Positions 24,958 through 36,493 of a DNA stretch of 64,000 nucleotides are shown one piece after another (the first letter of the stretch is position 1; each line of letters starts with the position of its first letter). The notes under the pieces were generated by a model. The model had not been told where the DNA came from. It searched no databases and was given only the letters and a program-made list of their open reading frames with translations. Both the position numbers and the translations under genes were made by a program. This DNA is from CAWEQO01 sp963811225. GTDB taxonomy: Bacteria > Chloroflexota > Anaerolineae > Anaerolineales > Anaerolineaceae. Location: contig CAWEQO010000011.1 in NCBI GenBank assembly GCA_963811225.1, positions 186,001 through 250,000 of the forward strand, read 5' to 3'.

Positions 24958-27900
24958 TGTGTACCTCGCTTTGATAGACCGGTAAGGTGAATGAGAAAAC
25001 GCTGCCTGCCCCCACGTCGCTGCTCTCGCACCAGATCTTGCCCTGGTGCATTTCAACCAGGGTCTTCGACAGGGCCAGACCCAGCCCGGTGCCGGAGGAT
25101 GCCAGCACCAGGGGGTCTTCGCCACGGTAGAAACGCTCGAACAGGCGCCTGCGGTCCTTCTCGGACAGGCCGATGCCGTTGTCCTTGACGTCCACGCGCA
25201 CGACCGAGTTCGTGAGCCGAAAGGCGGACCTCGACGCGCCCGTTGGCCGGGGTGTAGGTGTAACCGTTGGTGACCAGGTTGCCGAGCACCTGGCGGACGC
25301 GCTCGTAATCGCCGGACACCTGCGGGAGCTCCCCAGGGATGTCCAGGGCAAATTCCATGGCCTTGTTCTCCTCCTTCGACCGGCGGCGCATGTCGGCGAA
25401 CACCTCTTCAACGATCTCTGGCATGTCGAGCGCCGAGAGCTTGAGGGTGATGCGCCCGGCCTCGATGCGGGAGATGTCGAGGATATCGTTGACGAGGGCG
25501 TTGAGGCGCTCGGTGTTGCCCTTGATAATGTCTAAGAAGTGGCGCTGTTGGTCGTTGACTTGCCCGGCAGCGCCCATCAGCATGATTTCCACGTAGCCCT
25601 TGATGGAGGTCATGGGGGTGCGCAGCTCGTGGCTGACGTTGGCGACGAACTCGGATTTGAGCCGGTCGACCTTGACTTCGTGGGTGATGTCACGGAAGAT
25701 CGAGACTGTGCCCAGCAGCGCCGAGCGCCAGATGACCGGAGCCAGGTGGACCGAGACCACTCGATGGTTCCCCAAGGTGATCTGCTCGGCGTAACTTTCG
25801 CCCTGGTAACTGTCGGGGTCCTGCGACCACTGGCGGATGGTATGGATCCAGGATTGGGCCACCTTGCCGAACAGCCCACTGAAAGCGTCCAGAGGTTCGC
25901 CGACGATGCGCTCGGAGGGCAGTTCGAGGATGCGTTCGGCCGAGGCGTTGAAGAGAGTGACCTGCATGTCTTCATCGGTGACGAGCACGCCATCGGCGAC
26001 GGCTTCCAGAATTGCGCGCGAGCGGCTGGCCTCGATCTGCTGCTCGCGCAACATGGAGCCCAGGTTTTCTGCCTGATCGCGGATCAGGTTGAACAGTTCG
26101 ACATTATTGACGGCCACGCCGATTTGGCGGGCGGCGGCTTCTACCAGGCCAACCTGCCCGGGCGCAAACCAGCCGGGCTGCGGGTTGAGCAGCAAAAGGC
26201 TGCCGAGCACCTCTTCACCCATGATGAGCGGCACGGCCAGCAGGCTGCGGTAGGCCGGCTCGACGACGCCGGCAGGGGTCCAACGGGAATCGGCGGTGAT
26301 ATCCTGCACCAGGGCCGGGGCTTTGCGACTGATGACCCAACGGCTAATCTCACGCTCCAAGGAGAGCGGGTCATCCAACGAGACCAGCGCCTCACCCGAC
26401 GAGTAGACCTTGGATTGATCGAGCGAAATCAAGATCAGGCTCTGGGTCGCAGACAGGGTCTCGTTGAGCACAGCCAGACTGCGGGTCAAGACCTGATTCA
26501 GGTCGAGACTGGCGGAGAGCTCGGTGATGATGCGCAGCAGTGTCTCCGAATTCTGGTGCTCGCGGCGCAGTTCCTGGGTGCGCTCCTCCACCCGGCGCTC
26601 CAGCTCCTCGGTCAGCTTGCGGGTCTCGCTGAACAGGCGGGCGTTCTGCACGGCGATGGCGGCCTGATTGCTGATGGTGCGGGCCATCTCGATTTCCTGC
26701 GAGTTGAAGCGGTAGGTCTCCATGCGCTGCGCCCAAAGCCAGCCGTAAAGGGTGCTGCCGGTAACCAGCGGCACGACCAGCAGCGAGCGCACCTGGCGCT
26801 CGATAAAGTAGCGCTCCATGAGGGTCTCCAGCTCCGGCTCAGACAGAGCGTCGCTGGTGCTGAAAATGCCCAGGGATTCACGCAGGCGCTGCCACAGGGG
26901 CATGTCAGGAAGAATGCGCGGAAGCCGGTCTTGCGTCTGCGGGATCTCGGCTTGCAGGACGACCTCCCCCGACTCGGTCAGCAAGACTGCGCTCACACAG
27001 GCGCTGCCGAGGGCATCGGTGAGGTGTTGGAGCGCCACCTGGAGGATGGTATCGATATTGAGGGTCGCGGCCAGCCCGGTGGAGAGGCTGTTGAGCAGGG
27101 CCAGGCGCTGCGAGCGTTCGTCCAGCTGGGCGGCGCGGCCGATGCTCTCCTCGAACAGGCGGGCGTTTTCCAGCGAGACGGCCGCCTGACTGGCGAAGGT
27201 CATGGCGACCCGCACGTGATCGGAAGTGTAAAACTCCGACTCGGTCTTCTCCAGGGCAATCGCGCCAACCAATACAGACTTGGAGATGAGCGGGATGCCC
27301 ATCCACGACAGGCGGTCGGGCGAAATCAGGCTGGGGAAGCGTTCATCGAGGTTGATGTTGGCGACGGAAATGGCCTGTGCGGTGGAGGCCATGTCTTTGA
27401 ACAAGCGGCTGTCGTTAACCGAGACGGTCAGGCCCAGGCGGCTCTCGTTATCGGGGAAGCCATCCGCGGCCGCCACCAGCAGCTGCTCACCGTAGCGCAG
27501 CCAAAGCGTGGCGGTATTGTAAGGCACGACAGAGCGCAGGTGCGATAACAGCGAAGCGATCAGCTCCTCTGAGCGCAGGCTGGAGGTGATAATGCCGCCA
27601 ACTTTGGTGAGGGCTTGCAGCTGGGCGGCGCGGTTCTCGGCGGCGGTAAACAGGCGAGCGTTGTCGAGGGCCAGGGCCGCTTGCTGGGTCAGCGAGAGAA
27701 CCAGATCCTCATCCTCTTCGGTGTTGAAGGCCTCAGACAGGCTGAAATTCTCCAGCACCAACAAGCCGCGCAGGCTGTCCTCTTTGCCAAAGGGGACCAG
27801 CAGGCTGGAGATGGGTAGAGCGCCGCCAGTGGCGCGGCGGTAATTCAGCAGGTCTTGAGAGGACAGAGTGTAGTCGAGAGCAAAGCGGACCTCGCCGACG

Positions 27901-30900
27901 TTGTGGATCTGGCCGGAGAGGAAAGCGCGCATTGGCAGAGAGCTGACCTCGGGGGTGAAGCGCAGCTTCAGCAGGCTGGCCGGGTCACGATAGCCTTCGG
28001 CGACCTGCGGGGCCAGCCATTGGCCGCGGTCGTCCCACAGGCCGACCCAGGCAGAGGCAGCCTCGGGAATGACCTCACGGACGCTTTCGACCAACGACTG
28101 CAGGATGGCGTTCGGGTCGACGACACCCAGCTTGCGGCTGAACTCCAGCAGCAGGTCGACCTCGCGCAAGTGGCGGCGGGTCTCGCTGAGCAACTGGAGG
28201 TTCTTGAGGGCCACCTCGACCTGGCTGGACAGCAGCGAGAAGTAATGGCGGTCATCCTCGGTAAAGGGCGGCAGCGCACGGCTGCCGACAACCAGCAGCC
28301 CGGTCGAGCGGCGATCCCCGGCCACCAGCGGCAAGCCGATGCAGCAGCGGGCGTCGAGCGCTCCAAGCAGGGGGTTGCCTTTCCATTCCGGGTCGGAAGC
28401 GAGGTCAGAGATCAGCAGGATCTGGCGGTCTTCGAGCATGTGGCGTAAGGGGTTGCGCTGGCCGAAGAGCGCCTCGGGATGGGCGTTTGGTGGCACATTG
28501 CCGACCACCTCCACCAGACGAGGCCCGGCCGGGGTGATCTCCCCGATCAGGGCGGCTTGCAGGTCGAAGCCCTCCAGCAGGCCGTTGGCGACGGTCAACA
28601 GGACGCTCTGTTCGTCGGCCTGCTGGCCGGAGAGCACTGCCACCTCCATACCGGCCCGCAACTGGCGCGCCTGGCGGTCGAGGACGGTGATGGCAGCGGT
28701 GTGTTCGTTTTCCAAGCGCAGCAGCTCGGGCAAGCGGCGGTTGGCCTCATTCAGCGCAGCCTGCGCTGCGGTATTTTCGACTTGCAGCGCTTTCTGATCG
28801 GCCTCCAGCCTGCCGATCTGATGGGCGCTCTCGATGGTCAGGCCGGCCTGCATGCCGAACAACTCGAGCGCCTCGAAGGTTGGGCGGTCCGGGCGGCGGC
28901 CATCGGTGGGCGCGTCGACCGAGATCAAACCGAGCGGCTCGCCGGCGGCGTTATAGAGCGGCATTAGCAGGAAGTCGTCCGGGTCCCAGGCGCCGGGGCC
29001 GTTGGTATCCAGGGACTGCTGGACCGTCACGGAATGGAAGTCTTCGGGCATCAGCGGAGACAGGTTGGCCGGGATGTAATAGGCCATGTCCATCCGGTAC
29101 TCCTCCGCCAACAAGGCTTGCATGGCGCTCCACGGCTGGGGATAGTCACACAGTTCCTTCCAGGCATTCTCTGGAATACCGGCCGAAACGGCAGGATGCA
29201 GCAGCCCGTTTTCCGGCCGGTAAACGCTGATCACGACGGAACGGAAGGGAGTAGCCTCCTGGATGGCGTCGGCCACCACCTGAAGGGAGCCTTCCATCGA
29301 GTGGTCCTGGTGCATCACCTGGAAGACCTGGAACAGCCGGGCGAGGGTTTCGAGCTCGCGCTTGAGCAGCTTGCTGCGGCGCATCTGCTCGCCGTACTGT
29401 ACGGCGTTCGCCAGAGCGACTGCGCCCTGGGCCGCCAGAGATTGGGTGATCTGGGCTGCGGACTCGTCGAAGCGGTTTGCGCTGCGGGCATGCAACTCGA
29501 TCAACCCGATTGGGCGACCCTGGTAGAGCATGGGCGCCAGCAGGGCCATGACCACCCCTTCATGCGGCAGGTCGGGATGGCCCGGCTCGAAGGATTGGAT
29601 CAGGCGCGGCTCAGACTGCTCGAGCACTTCCAGCGCAAGACGGGAAAGCCGGCTCCCGACCGGTTCTCCGGCGGCGAGGCGGATCGAATTCGGTGCATCC
29701 TCAGCGTTCGCATTCCAGCCGAGCAGGTAGATTGTGCCGCAGTCGGCCTGGGTGGCGCGCAGGGCTTCATCGTAGATCAACTGCATGAGGAAATCGGGGT
29801 CGAGCGAGGTGCTCAGCTCGCGACTGACCCGCATCAGGGCGGTCAGCTGGTCGACGCGGCGGCGCAGGGACTCGTCGGTCTGCATGGAGAGGTACGTGCG
29901 CTCCACCACGCCTGCCAGCTGTCCGGCGGCGGTGACGATGGCCTGGGTCTCACTGAGATCGAAGGATGCCGGGGCGCTGGAGGCAATCCACAGCTCACCG
30001 ATGCCCTCGTCGCGCACGATGAGCGGGACCATCACGGCGGACTGCAGGCCCCACTCACGCAGGATGTTGAGGTAGAAGGGGATGACCGGCTGCTGACCGG
30101 TGAGCGACTCGACGCTGAAAGGATGCTGGCTGCCCACGGCGGTGAAGGGATACTGCGGGTCGTCGGCATGCAGGCTGCTTTTCGACTCCGGCAGCGCCGG
30201 AGGATGGCCGTAGAGCGAGGCGCTGTGCAGGTTCAGCATGGCCTGGTTGGGGTCGATCAGGAAGGCCGCGGCGACATCGGCGCTCAGCAGGCGGGCAAGC
30301 TCTTGCAGTGAGAACTGCAGGATCTCGTCGAGGTTGGCGGCTGAACTGGCCAGACTGGCAACGCGGCGCAGTGCTTCGGCGCGCATGGCGCGCAGGCGGG
30401 TCTGCTGCACCAGGGTGGCATTCTCGATCAGCGGGGCCACCTGATTGGCGATGATCGTCAGCATGCGCAGCTCATCCCGGCTGAAGGAACGGCTGCCCCC
30501 GGCATGGTTGCTGGCCTGGAGGTAGCCAAGCATGTGACCGCCGGAGACGAGCGGGGTCAGGACGGTATCGCGCAGGCTGGCGGACTGGGCCAGCAGGTCG
30601 AAGCCCAGCTCCGTCCAGAGCGGATCGGCGGCGGCATCCTCGCTAAGGATGGTCTGCTGATCGAGCAGGGCCTGCTCGGCCGGGCTGCCGGGGCGAACCT
30701 GGACGCGGTACAGCTCCAAGAACTGCGAGGGCAGGCCATAATAGGGTGGTTGGCCTTCCAGGCAGCGCTGGCTTTCGTTGTAAAGCAAGAAACCGAGGAC
30801 TTCGACCGGGATGAGCGGGACGATGCTCTGTACCAGGCGGCTGAACAGGCCCTTGGGGTCGCGCACCGAGCTGAAAGCCTGGGTCAGCTGGGCCAGGCCG

Positions 30901-31907
30901 AGCAGCTCGGCCGCACGGCGCTGCTCGCTTCGATAGAGCAAGGCATTATGCACGGCAATGGCGGACTGCCCGGAGATCAGCTGCACCAACTCGAGGTCTT
31001 CGCTGCGCAGCGAGCCGGGCGAGGTGGAAGCCAACTGGAGGGTGCCGATCAGCTCGCTGCCGACCAGCAGGGGCGTAAGGATGTAAGAGCGCAGGATCGG
31101 GCGTTTGGAATCGATATTGTCGCCATTCGGCTGCTCTGGGGCGTCGAAGACCCACACGGTCTTGCGGTCCCTGGCGACCTTGCCGGCCACGCCCTCACCC
31201 AGGTGATAGGGCTGATCGACGCGTTCCAGGGTGCGGTCGAAGCCGGGGAAGCCGAGGAATCGGTAGGGCGTGAGGGTCTGGGATTCGGGCTCCCAAATGG
31301 TCACCTCCAGATAATCGGAGGGCAGTAACTTCTCGATGCCTTCCAGGATGGCCTGGAGGGTGGCCTCCAGATCGAGGCTGGCGGCGATCGATTGGGTGAA
31401 GTCGGTGAAGGCGCGCATGGCGCGCACGCCGGTCCCGGCCCCTTGCGACAAGCTTTGGGGAGTCTCGGGCGGCTCGAGCGACACCACCACCACCGGCTCG
31501 GGCTGCAGCGCCAGGGTGTGCGAAACGGCTTCGAGGGGGCGACGATCGAGCAGGAGACGGGCATGACCTTCCGCGGCACACAGGCGCAGAAAGGCGTCGG
31601 TGGGTTGGAGGCGTTTGGAAAAACGTTCGAGATGGAGAGGCTCATCGGGCAGCAGGCCAAAGGCTTGGCGAGCGGATGGATTGGCATAAGCCAGCTTGCC
31701 CCCCGGCCTGATCACCAGCAGGATTGCGCCCCCCAATTCCGCCTGGTCTTCCCCGGCCGGTGGATCCGGAGCGGGCGAGACCGGCATCCAGCGCGCCGAG
31801 ATAGGCGCGCTGGATGCAGCCGCCATGAGCAGGCGGGCTGCGATCCAGAAAACCAGTCCCAGCGCGACGAGTAACAGTCCCAGGCTGTATGGGTTCAGCG
31901 AAGACAT
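24950..31907 (-). CDS. Giant hybrid sensor kinase: TM, ten GAF domains, PAS, HisKA, HATPase (one frameshift)
   Basis: About 2,319 residues from the ATG at 31907. One N-terminal membrane helix (residues about 5-33) is followed by ten consecutive GAF domains, each opened by the recurrent helix pattern of the type LDLEATLQAILEGI. They start near residues 170, 345, 525, 700, 880, 1120, 1270, 1455, 1625 and 1815. A PAS domain (about 1970-2080), HisKA with ANVSHELRTPM (His near 2092) and HATPase (VKDNGIGL, SSGTGLGLALSK) follow. One frame break near 25205 separates the HATPase G1 region from the rest. Ligands are unknown. The gene overlaps the receiver gene and lies downstream of a receiver-GGDEF-like gene. 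Confidence 0.88.
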
Positions 31908-32026
31908 GCGGTGACCAGCCTTTGCAAAGAAATTTGATCGGTAACGATCCAAGAAGCAGGGAACTCCATGCGCATGAGGTGTTGTGGCAGCTCACACAGC
32001 GTGAGTCCTTGCTTCTTCGATCAGCG

Positions 32027-32930
32027 TTAAGTTGTCGTCTCTGCGGCGTCCTGGCGGCGCTCCTCCGCGGCCAGCTCGGTAATCTCGCGGATATCTGCAA
32101 AGAAGTGTGTGCTGGGAGATACGACACCAATCGACATGCTCATCAAGGGCGCTTTCTGCATCATCCCAGCATTGGTTGGCGCCATGACAAAGCCCTGCTG
32201 CCGGTCGATGAAGTTGTAATGCTTGACCACTTCCTCAGTGAAGCGGCTCTTCAAGCGGGTGCGGATCTGCCCGGCGGCTTCCTCGCTGGTGATCCAGATA
32301 AAGTTCTCGCCGCCGGCGTGACCGATAAAATCGCCGGGAGTGCCGGTCTCATCGGCGACCTCGCCCATGAGCATAGCGATGGCGCGCAGGAGGTTGTTGG
32401 CAGCAATGAAGCCGTAGACGTCGTTGAACGGCTCGAAGGCGTTGAGGTGAATGTCCATCAAGGCCCAGCCGCGCTCGCGGATGCGCCGCCGCAGCTGGTC
32501 TTCGATCAACCGCCCGGCGGGCAGGCCGGAATGCGGGTCCGTAAGGCTCTCACGCTTAGAGCGCTCGATGGCATTCTGGACGCGGCAGCTTAAGCTCATC
32601 GATGTCAAAGGGCTTGGTGATGTAATCATCGGCGCCTAGCTCCAGGCCCTGCAGCCGGTCGCTGCGCTCATCCTTCTGGGTCAGGAAGATCACCGGGATC
32701 TGGCTGGTGCTGGTGTTCATGCGCAAGCCGCGACAGACTTCGTAGCCGTCGATGTCCGGCAGCATGATGTCCAGCACGATCAAGTTTGGCATGACCTGGC
32801 GGGCTTTCTCGAGGGCGTCGCCGCCTCGCATGGCCGCTTCGACATCGTACCCCTGCCCACCAAAATAGATGCGCAGCATGTTAGAAATATCCGGATCGTC
32901 TTCCACGATCAACAGACGGGCTTTTCCCAT
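32027..32930 (-). CDS. Receiver plus degenerate GGDEF-like domain protein, frameshifted once
   Basis: About 300 residues. The N-terminal receiver domain has LLIVEDDPDIS, LIVLDIMLPDIDGYEV (Asp), FLTQKDE and ITKPFDIDEL. After a frame break near 32585 the frame continues into a linker, RVQNAIERSKRESLTDPHSGLP, which is the LTDxxTGLxN-type entry to a GGDEF domain. The catalytic motif is changed to HAGGENF, so cyclic-di-GMP synthesis is doubtful and a binding role is more likely. GGGAGGC precedes the ATG. It is 119 bp upstream of the ten-GAF kinase and probably in the same operon. Confidence 0.8.
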
Positions 32931-33051
32931 TGGTGCCTCCCGTACGGCTTAATTTGAATTCTCGAAGACCGGCCCGCACGATGAGGGCCGGAAACGCGAA
33001 CCGGGGATTTTCAGCCGGTATTTATATCGAGTTTGTAAAGCGAAATTTGCC

Positions 33052-33120
33052 CAAAGATTGGACCAGGGCAGACTGTGGCAGCGCGCCAGCGCACTCAGAG
33101 CACACCCGGTTCAATCTTTG
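33052..33120. terminator. Long-loop inverted repeat downstream of the LbH gene
   Basis: CAAAGATTGGACC (33052-33064) pairs with GGTTCAATCTTTG (33108-33120), apart from one wobble position; the loop contains GGCAGCGCGCC. It lies 73 bp beyond the minus-strand LbH stop and before the receiver-GGDEF gene, so it may separate the two signalling operons. The rest of the gap, 32931-33051, holds a GGCCC hairpin near 32971 and a TATAAA. Confidence 0.45.
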
Positions 33121-33193
33121 TTAATGATACGTGAAACTGTGTTTCCTGACAATTGCTTTTGGGAAATTGAAGGGAAACCGTAAAGTGAAGAAG

Positions 33194-34472
33194 TTACCAG
33201 GACTCGATCACCCGTTCGCCGGGGCGGGGATAGAGCCGGGGGTGAACGCTGGAGCCAGGCATGTTGTGGTGGTCGCTGTCCTCGAAGCGCACATCCCGGT
33301 CGACCAGGCGGTGGGTTCCCGAGGCCACCAGCACCACATCCGATTCGATGGTGCGAGCCGGGAAGATGACCATGCCGGTGCCGATGCGGCAGTTGTGTCC
33401 CACGCAGCCGCCCAACACCGGGCGGTTGGAGGGCCGCAGGTTGCCCTCGGCGTCGCGGGCGCGGATGGTGGCAGAAAACAAGTTGAAGTCGGTAAAGGTG
33501 TTTCCGGCGCCGATGAATGTGTTGCGGCCGATCACGCACATCTGCAGGCAGGTGTTTTGCGCCACCATGCTGTTGTCCATGATGGTCGTCATAAACAGGG
33601 AGGCGCGGAAAGGCAGGAAGGTGCCGTCGCCGACCACGGAGAGCATGAGCTGGCAGCCTTGCGAGACGTTGACATTGTCGCCGATGATGCAGTTCTCGAT
33701 CACCGCGCCGGCGCCAATGGTGACATTGCTGCCGATGCTGGTGGGGCCGTGGATCACAGCGGTGGGGTCGATCACACAGTTGGCCCCGATGTTCACCACG
33801 CCGGTCGACTCGAGCAGCTGTCTGCCCTCGTACACCGCTCGCCCGAGCACACCCAACTTGAAAAGCAAGTCGTGGTTCAAGCGTTTCTCAAAGCGAGCGC
33901 CGCGGCCGAAAAGCCCAAAGACCATGTCGGCGATGAAGACGTGCACCCACGAGTCGATGGCGATCAGGGAGCGCAGCGGGACCTGATAGACCAGATCGCC
34001 CTGATCGCTGGCCATGTAGGTTGGCACGTGGTAGTAGCCGATCTCACGGGCTTGCAAGTCGATCACCAGCGGCTCAAAGTCGGGCTCGGGGCCGTTGGGG
34101 TAGTACCATAGATCGGCCAGGAACAGGTCGCCGACCCGCGTATAGGAAAGCGACAGGGGCAGGCAGTGCTCGCGGAAGGCCAGGATCTTGAATCGTAAAT
34201 GCCGCCCGGGAGGGGCGTTTGCGCTTTTGGGCTTCCTCTAAAAATGCCCGGATGTATTCGGAATCAAAGTGGAGGTTGTCACGGTAAACGATGCAGGGTT
34301 CACGCACCTGCGGCAGGCGGGTATCGGGAGGAAGCTCGACCTCACGGTTGGTGTAAGGGGCGAGCACGTCACGATGCGCCAACCACAGCGGCTTATTTTG
34401 AATGCGAAGATCGCGAGCCGGTTCGTTGAAGGGTGGGATGGAGCGCCTCGACTGCAAAATGATCTTCAGCAT
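33194..34472 (-). CDS. Left-handed beta-helix (hexapeptide repeat) protein, frameshifted once
   Basis: About 425 residues with one frame break near 34195. The N-terminal 200 residues have no recognised domain (starting MLKIILQSRRSIPPFNEP). They are followed by an LbH domain from about residue 225, with many hexapeptide turns such as IGANCVIDPTAVIHGP, IGSNVTIGAGAVIENC and VIGRNTFIGAGNTF. Relatives are acyl- or nucleotidyl-transferases. No N-terminal nucleotidyltransferase motif was seen. GAGG lies 5 bp before the start, and the V4R gene stop is 8 bp upstream, so it is the last gene of the GTPase operon. Confidence 0.7.
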
Positions 34473-34479
34473 ATTGTCC

Positions 34480-35113
34480 TCAGTCGAATGGCTGCTTATC
34501 GATGCGGATGGTGCAAGCGATTGCGCGCCAGTGGCGATGCACTCCGTCTCGGCCACGTGATACATGCGGCCGCCGCTGGCCCAAGAGAGGAATTCTTGCA
34601 GCATGCCCACGGCAAAGTGGCAGCTGGGCGATTCTTCCGACTGATGGAAGCACCACGGGCAGTTGAAGTACTTCCAGGTCCAGGCTATGCGGCTCGTCGA
34701 CCAGCTCAATCGATCCCCCGCAGGAGGAAGACATCACCTTCGCCAGCGCCTCCAACCCGGCCTTGATGCGGCCGGCGCTGGGCAGCAGGCGGTACTCGAG
34801 GGCGGTCAGACCCATGGCATCGCCAAATTGGCGCATTAAATACTTGAAGGAAGCTCGACCAGAACGTTGGGCGACTCCATGCCCGCCGCGCGGGCCGTAC
34901 AGCGTGGTGAGGGCCAGCAGCAGCGAGCTGAGCTCTTCGTTGGATAATTCAGGCGCCAAGTCGAACAGGGGCGTCGCCTGAAAGCAGATGCGCGAGGTGG
35001 GCAGTGTTGAAGGTGGCGTAGACTCCGGCGCGGCCGATGATCTCCTGCACGCCTTCCAGCAGGATGCGGCCCATATCTGGCGAACAGTGCTGAGTCATTC
35101 CGTTGATCGTCAT
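34480..35113 (-). CDS. V4R (4-vinyl reductase/hydrocarbon-binding) domain protein, frameshifted at about three places
   Basis: About 211 residues after repairing breaks near 34990, 34680 and 34530. The conserved family pattern reads through: MGRILLEGVQEIIGRAGVYA, then LTTLYGPRGGHGVAQRSGRASF, then CPWCFHQSEESPSCHFAVG, GMLQEFLSWASGGRMYHVAE, TECIATGA and a terminal CTIRIDKQPFD. The Cys pairs (CPWC, C-H) may bind metal. V4R domains bind small hydrophobic or tetrapyrrole-like ligands and often accompany GTPase or regulatory proteins. It begins 4 bp after the hydrolase stop. Confidence 0.75.
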
Positions 35114-35117
35114 GAGG

Positions 35118-35903
35118 TTAGGGGCTATCCAAAAAATCCTTGAGCTTTTGTCTGAACAATTCGGGCTCGTCCAGCATGATGAAGTGTCCGGCGCTCGGGA
35201 AGCGTTCAATCCTGGCGTTTGGAACGATCTTCAAGAGATCCTTCCATTGGGAAGGGCTGACGATATTGTCCTTGTTGCCGAACATCCCCATGACCGGTAT
35301 TGTAATCCGATTAACCGCAGGGCGCAAATCGGTCCGGCGCAGCGAGGCAATGCTGACCAGGAAGGATTCGAGGGTGGTGAGCGAGAGGTCGCGGTCCATC
35401 ATGTCGGGAAAGTCGGGGTCACGGCAGATGAACGGGGAGGCAACACGCATAGCAGCCCGGAAGGCGCCAAACATATGGAACAAGAGGAAAGCGATGGGAC
35501 GCATCCCGGCGAATTTCAAAGGCAACGCCAACGACTGGCCGTTGACCGGCGAGCCAATAATGACGACCTTGCGGGCCCGCTCGGCGCAGCGCAGCGCGAC
35601 CGATAAACTGACCGTGCCGCCCATGCTGTGGCCGACGATGGGAGCCTGGTAGATGCCCATTTGCTCCATAAACTGGTCGACCAGCGAGGTGAAATCGTTG
35701 ACCTGGTAGGTGTCGCGTTTCTTGCCGGATTCGCCAAAGCCCCAGAAATCCAGGGCGTACGTGCGATAATAACGACCAAGGAACGTCATCGTATCTTGCC
35801 ACAGACCCCAAGAGCCCAGCCAACCGTGTAACAGGATGACCGGGCGCCCGCGTCCGTAGACTTCGTAATGGACAATGCCTTGATCTGTAGTAATTGACGA
35901 CAC
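35118..35903 (-). CDS. Alpha/beta-hydrolase fold protein with intact catalytic triad
   Basis: 261 residues. Oxyanion-hole region LLHGWLGSWGLW, FWGFGES, nucleophile elbow VGHSMGGT (Ser near residue 103), an acidic residue in MFGNKDNIV, and the catalytic histidine in SAGHFIMLDEPE. The substrate is unknown; esterase, lactonase or haloalkane-type chemistry cannot be distinguished. It shares a very similar N-terminus (GIVHYEVYGRGRPVILLHGW) with the nucleophile-less protein at 23785-24573. It lies 21 bp downstream of the GTPase gene. Confidence 0.85.
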   Translation of the reverse strand: MSSITTDQGIVHYEVYGRGRPVILLHGWLGSWGLWQDTMTFLGRYYRTYALDFWGFGESGKKRDTYQVNDFTSLVDQFMEQMGIYQAPIVGHSMGGTVSLSVALRCAERARKVVIIGSPVNGQSLALPLKFAGMRPIAFLLFHMFGAFRAAMRVASPFICRDPDFPDMMDRDLSLTTLESFLVSIASLRRTDLRPAVNRITIPVMGMFGNKDNIVSPSQWKDLLKIVPNARIERFPSAGHFIMLDEPELFRQKLKDFLDSP

Positions 35904-35924
35904 GCTTTGTCTCGCAGCCGGGCC

Positions 35925-36470
35925 TTATCGTTTCGCCTCGCCCGCCTCCATTTCAGCTAAGATGCTGTACAAAAGCTCGAGCAGCACCCCCTTGACCGTC
36001 TCTTTTTCGGTTGCGACGCAGGGGATGAACTTGACCTTCGGGTCGATGCGCAGGGCTACGCGCATATCGTCCACGTCCCAGGCATCTTTGCAGTCCTGTT
36101 TGTTGGCGGTGACAACGTAGGGGGTGGGCGCGTAAGCGCGGAAAGTTTCAAGAATGCTGCGGGCCTCGCGGAACGTCTCGGGACGGGTACTGTCTACCAT
36201 GACGATAAAGCCCAACATGCCTTCCGACAGGATTTCCCACATAAAGTCGAAGCGCTTTTGGCCGGGGGTGCCGAACAGGTAGAGGACCAGGTCGTCATCG
36301 ACTGTGATCCGGCCAAAATCCATCGCCACGGTTGTCGTATTTTTAATCTGCTCGGCCTTCGAAGAGATCTTGCGTTCCGTGGATACCACGTCGATCTCAC
36401 TGACAGCGCCAATGAACTCCGTCTTGCCTGAGCTGAAGGGTCCGGTTACGACAATTTTTACCGTCTGCAT
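35925..36470 (-). CDS. MglA/Rup-like small GTPase
   Basis: 181 residues from the ATG at 36470, chosen because AAGGA sits 10 bp upstream; an ATG nine bases earlier abuts that site. Ras-like motifs: P-loop GPFSSGKTEF (G1), a conserved Thr in the switch I region (KNTTTVAMDFG), LFGTPGQKRF in place of DxxG (G3, the form seen in bacterial Rup/MglA-like GTPases) and TANKQD (G4). It is cytosolic and cycles GTP/GDP. A Roadblock/MglB-type regulator is not adjacent; the DUF4388 protein upstream may take that role (inference). Confidence 0.88.
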   Translation of the reverse strand: MQTVKIVVTGPFSSGKTEFIGAVSEIDVVSTERKISSKAEQIKNTTTVAMDFGRITVDDDLVLYLFGTPGQKRFDFMWEILSEGMLGFIVMVDSTRPETFREARSILETFRAYAPTPYVVTANKQDCKDAWDVDDMRVALRIDPKVKFIPCVATEKETVKGVLLELLYSILAEMEAGEAKR

Positions 36471-36493
36471 AGCGACCATGTCCTTAAAGAAAT

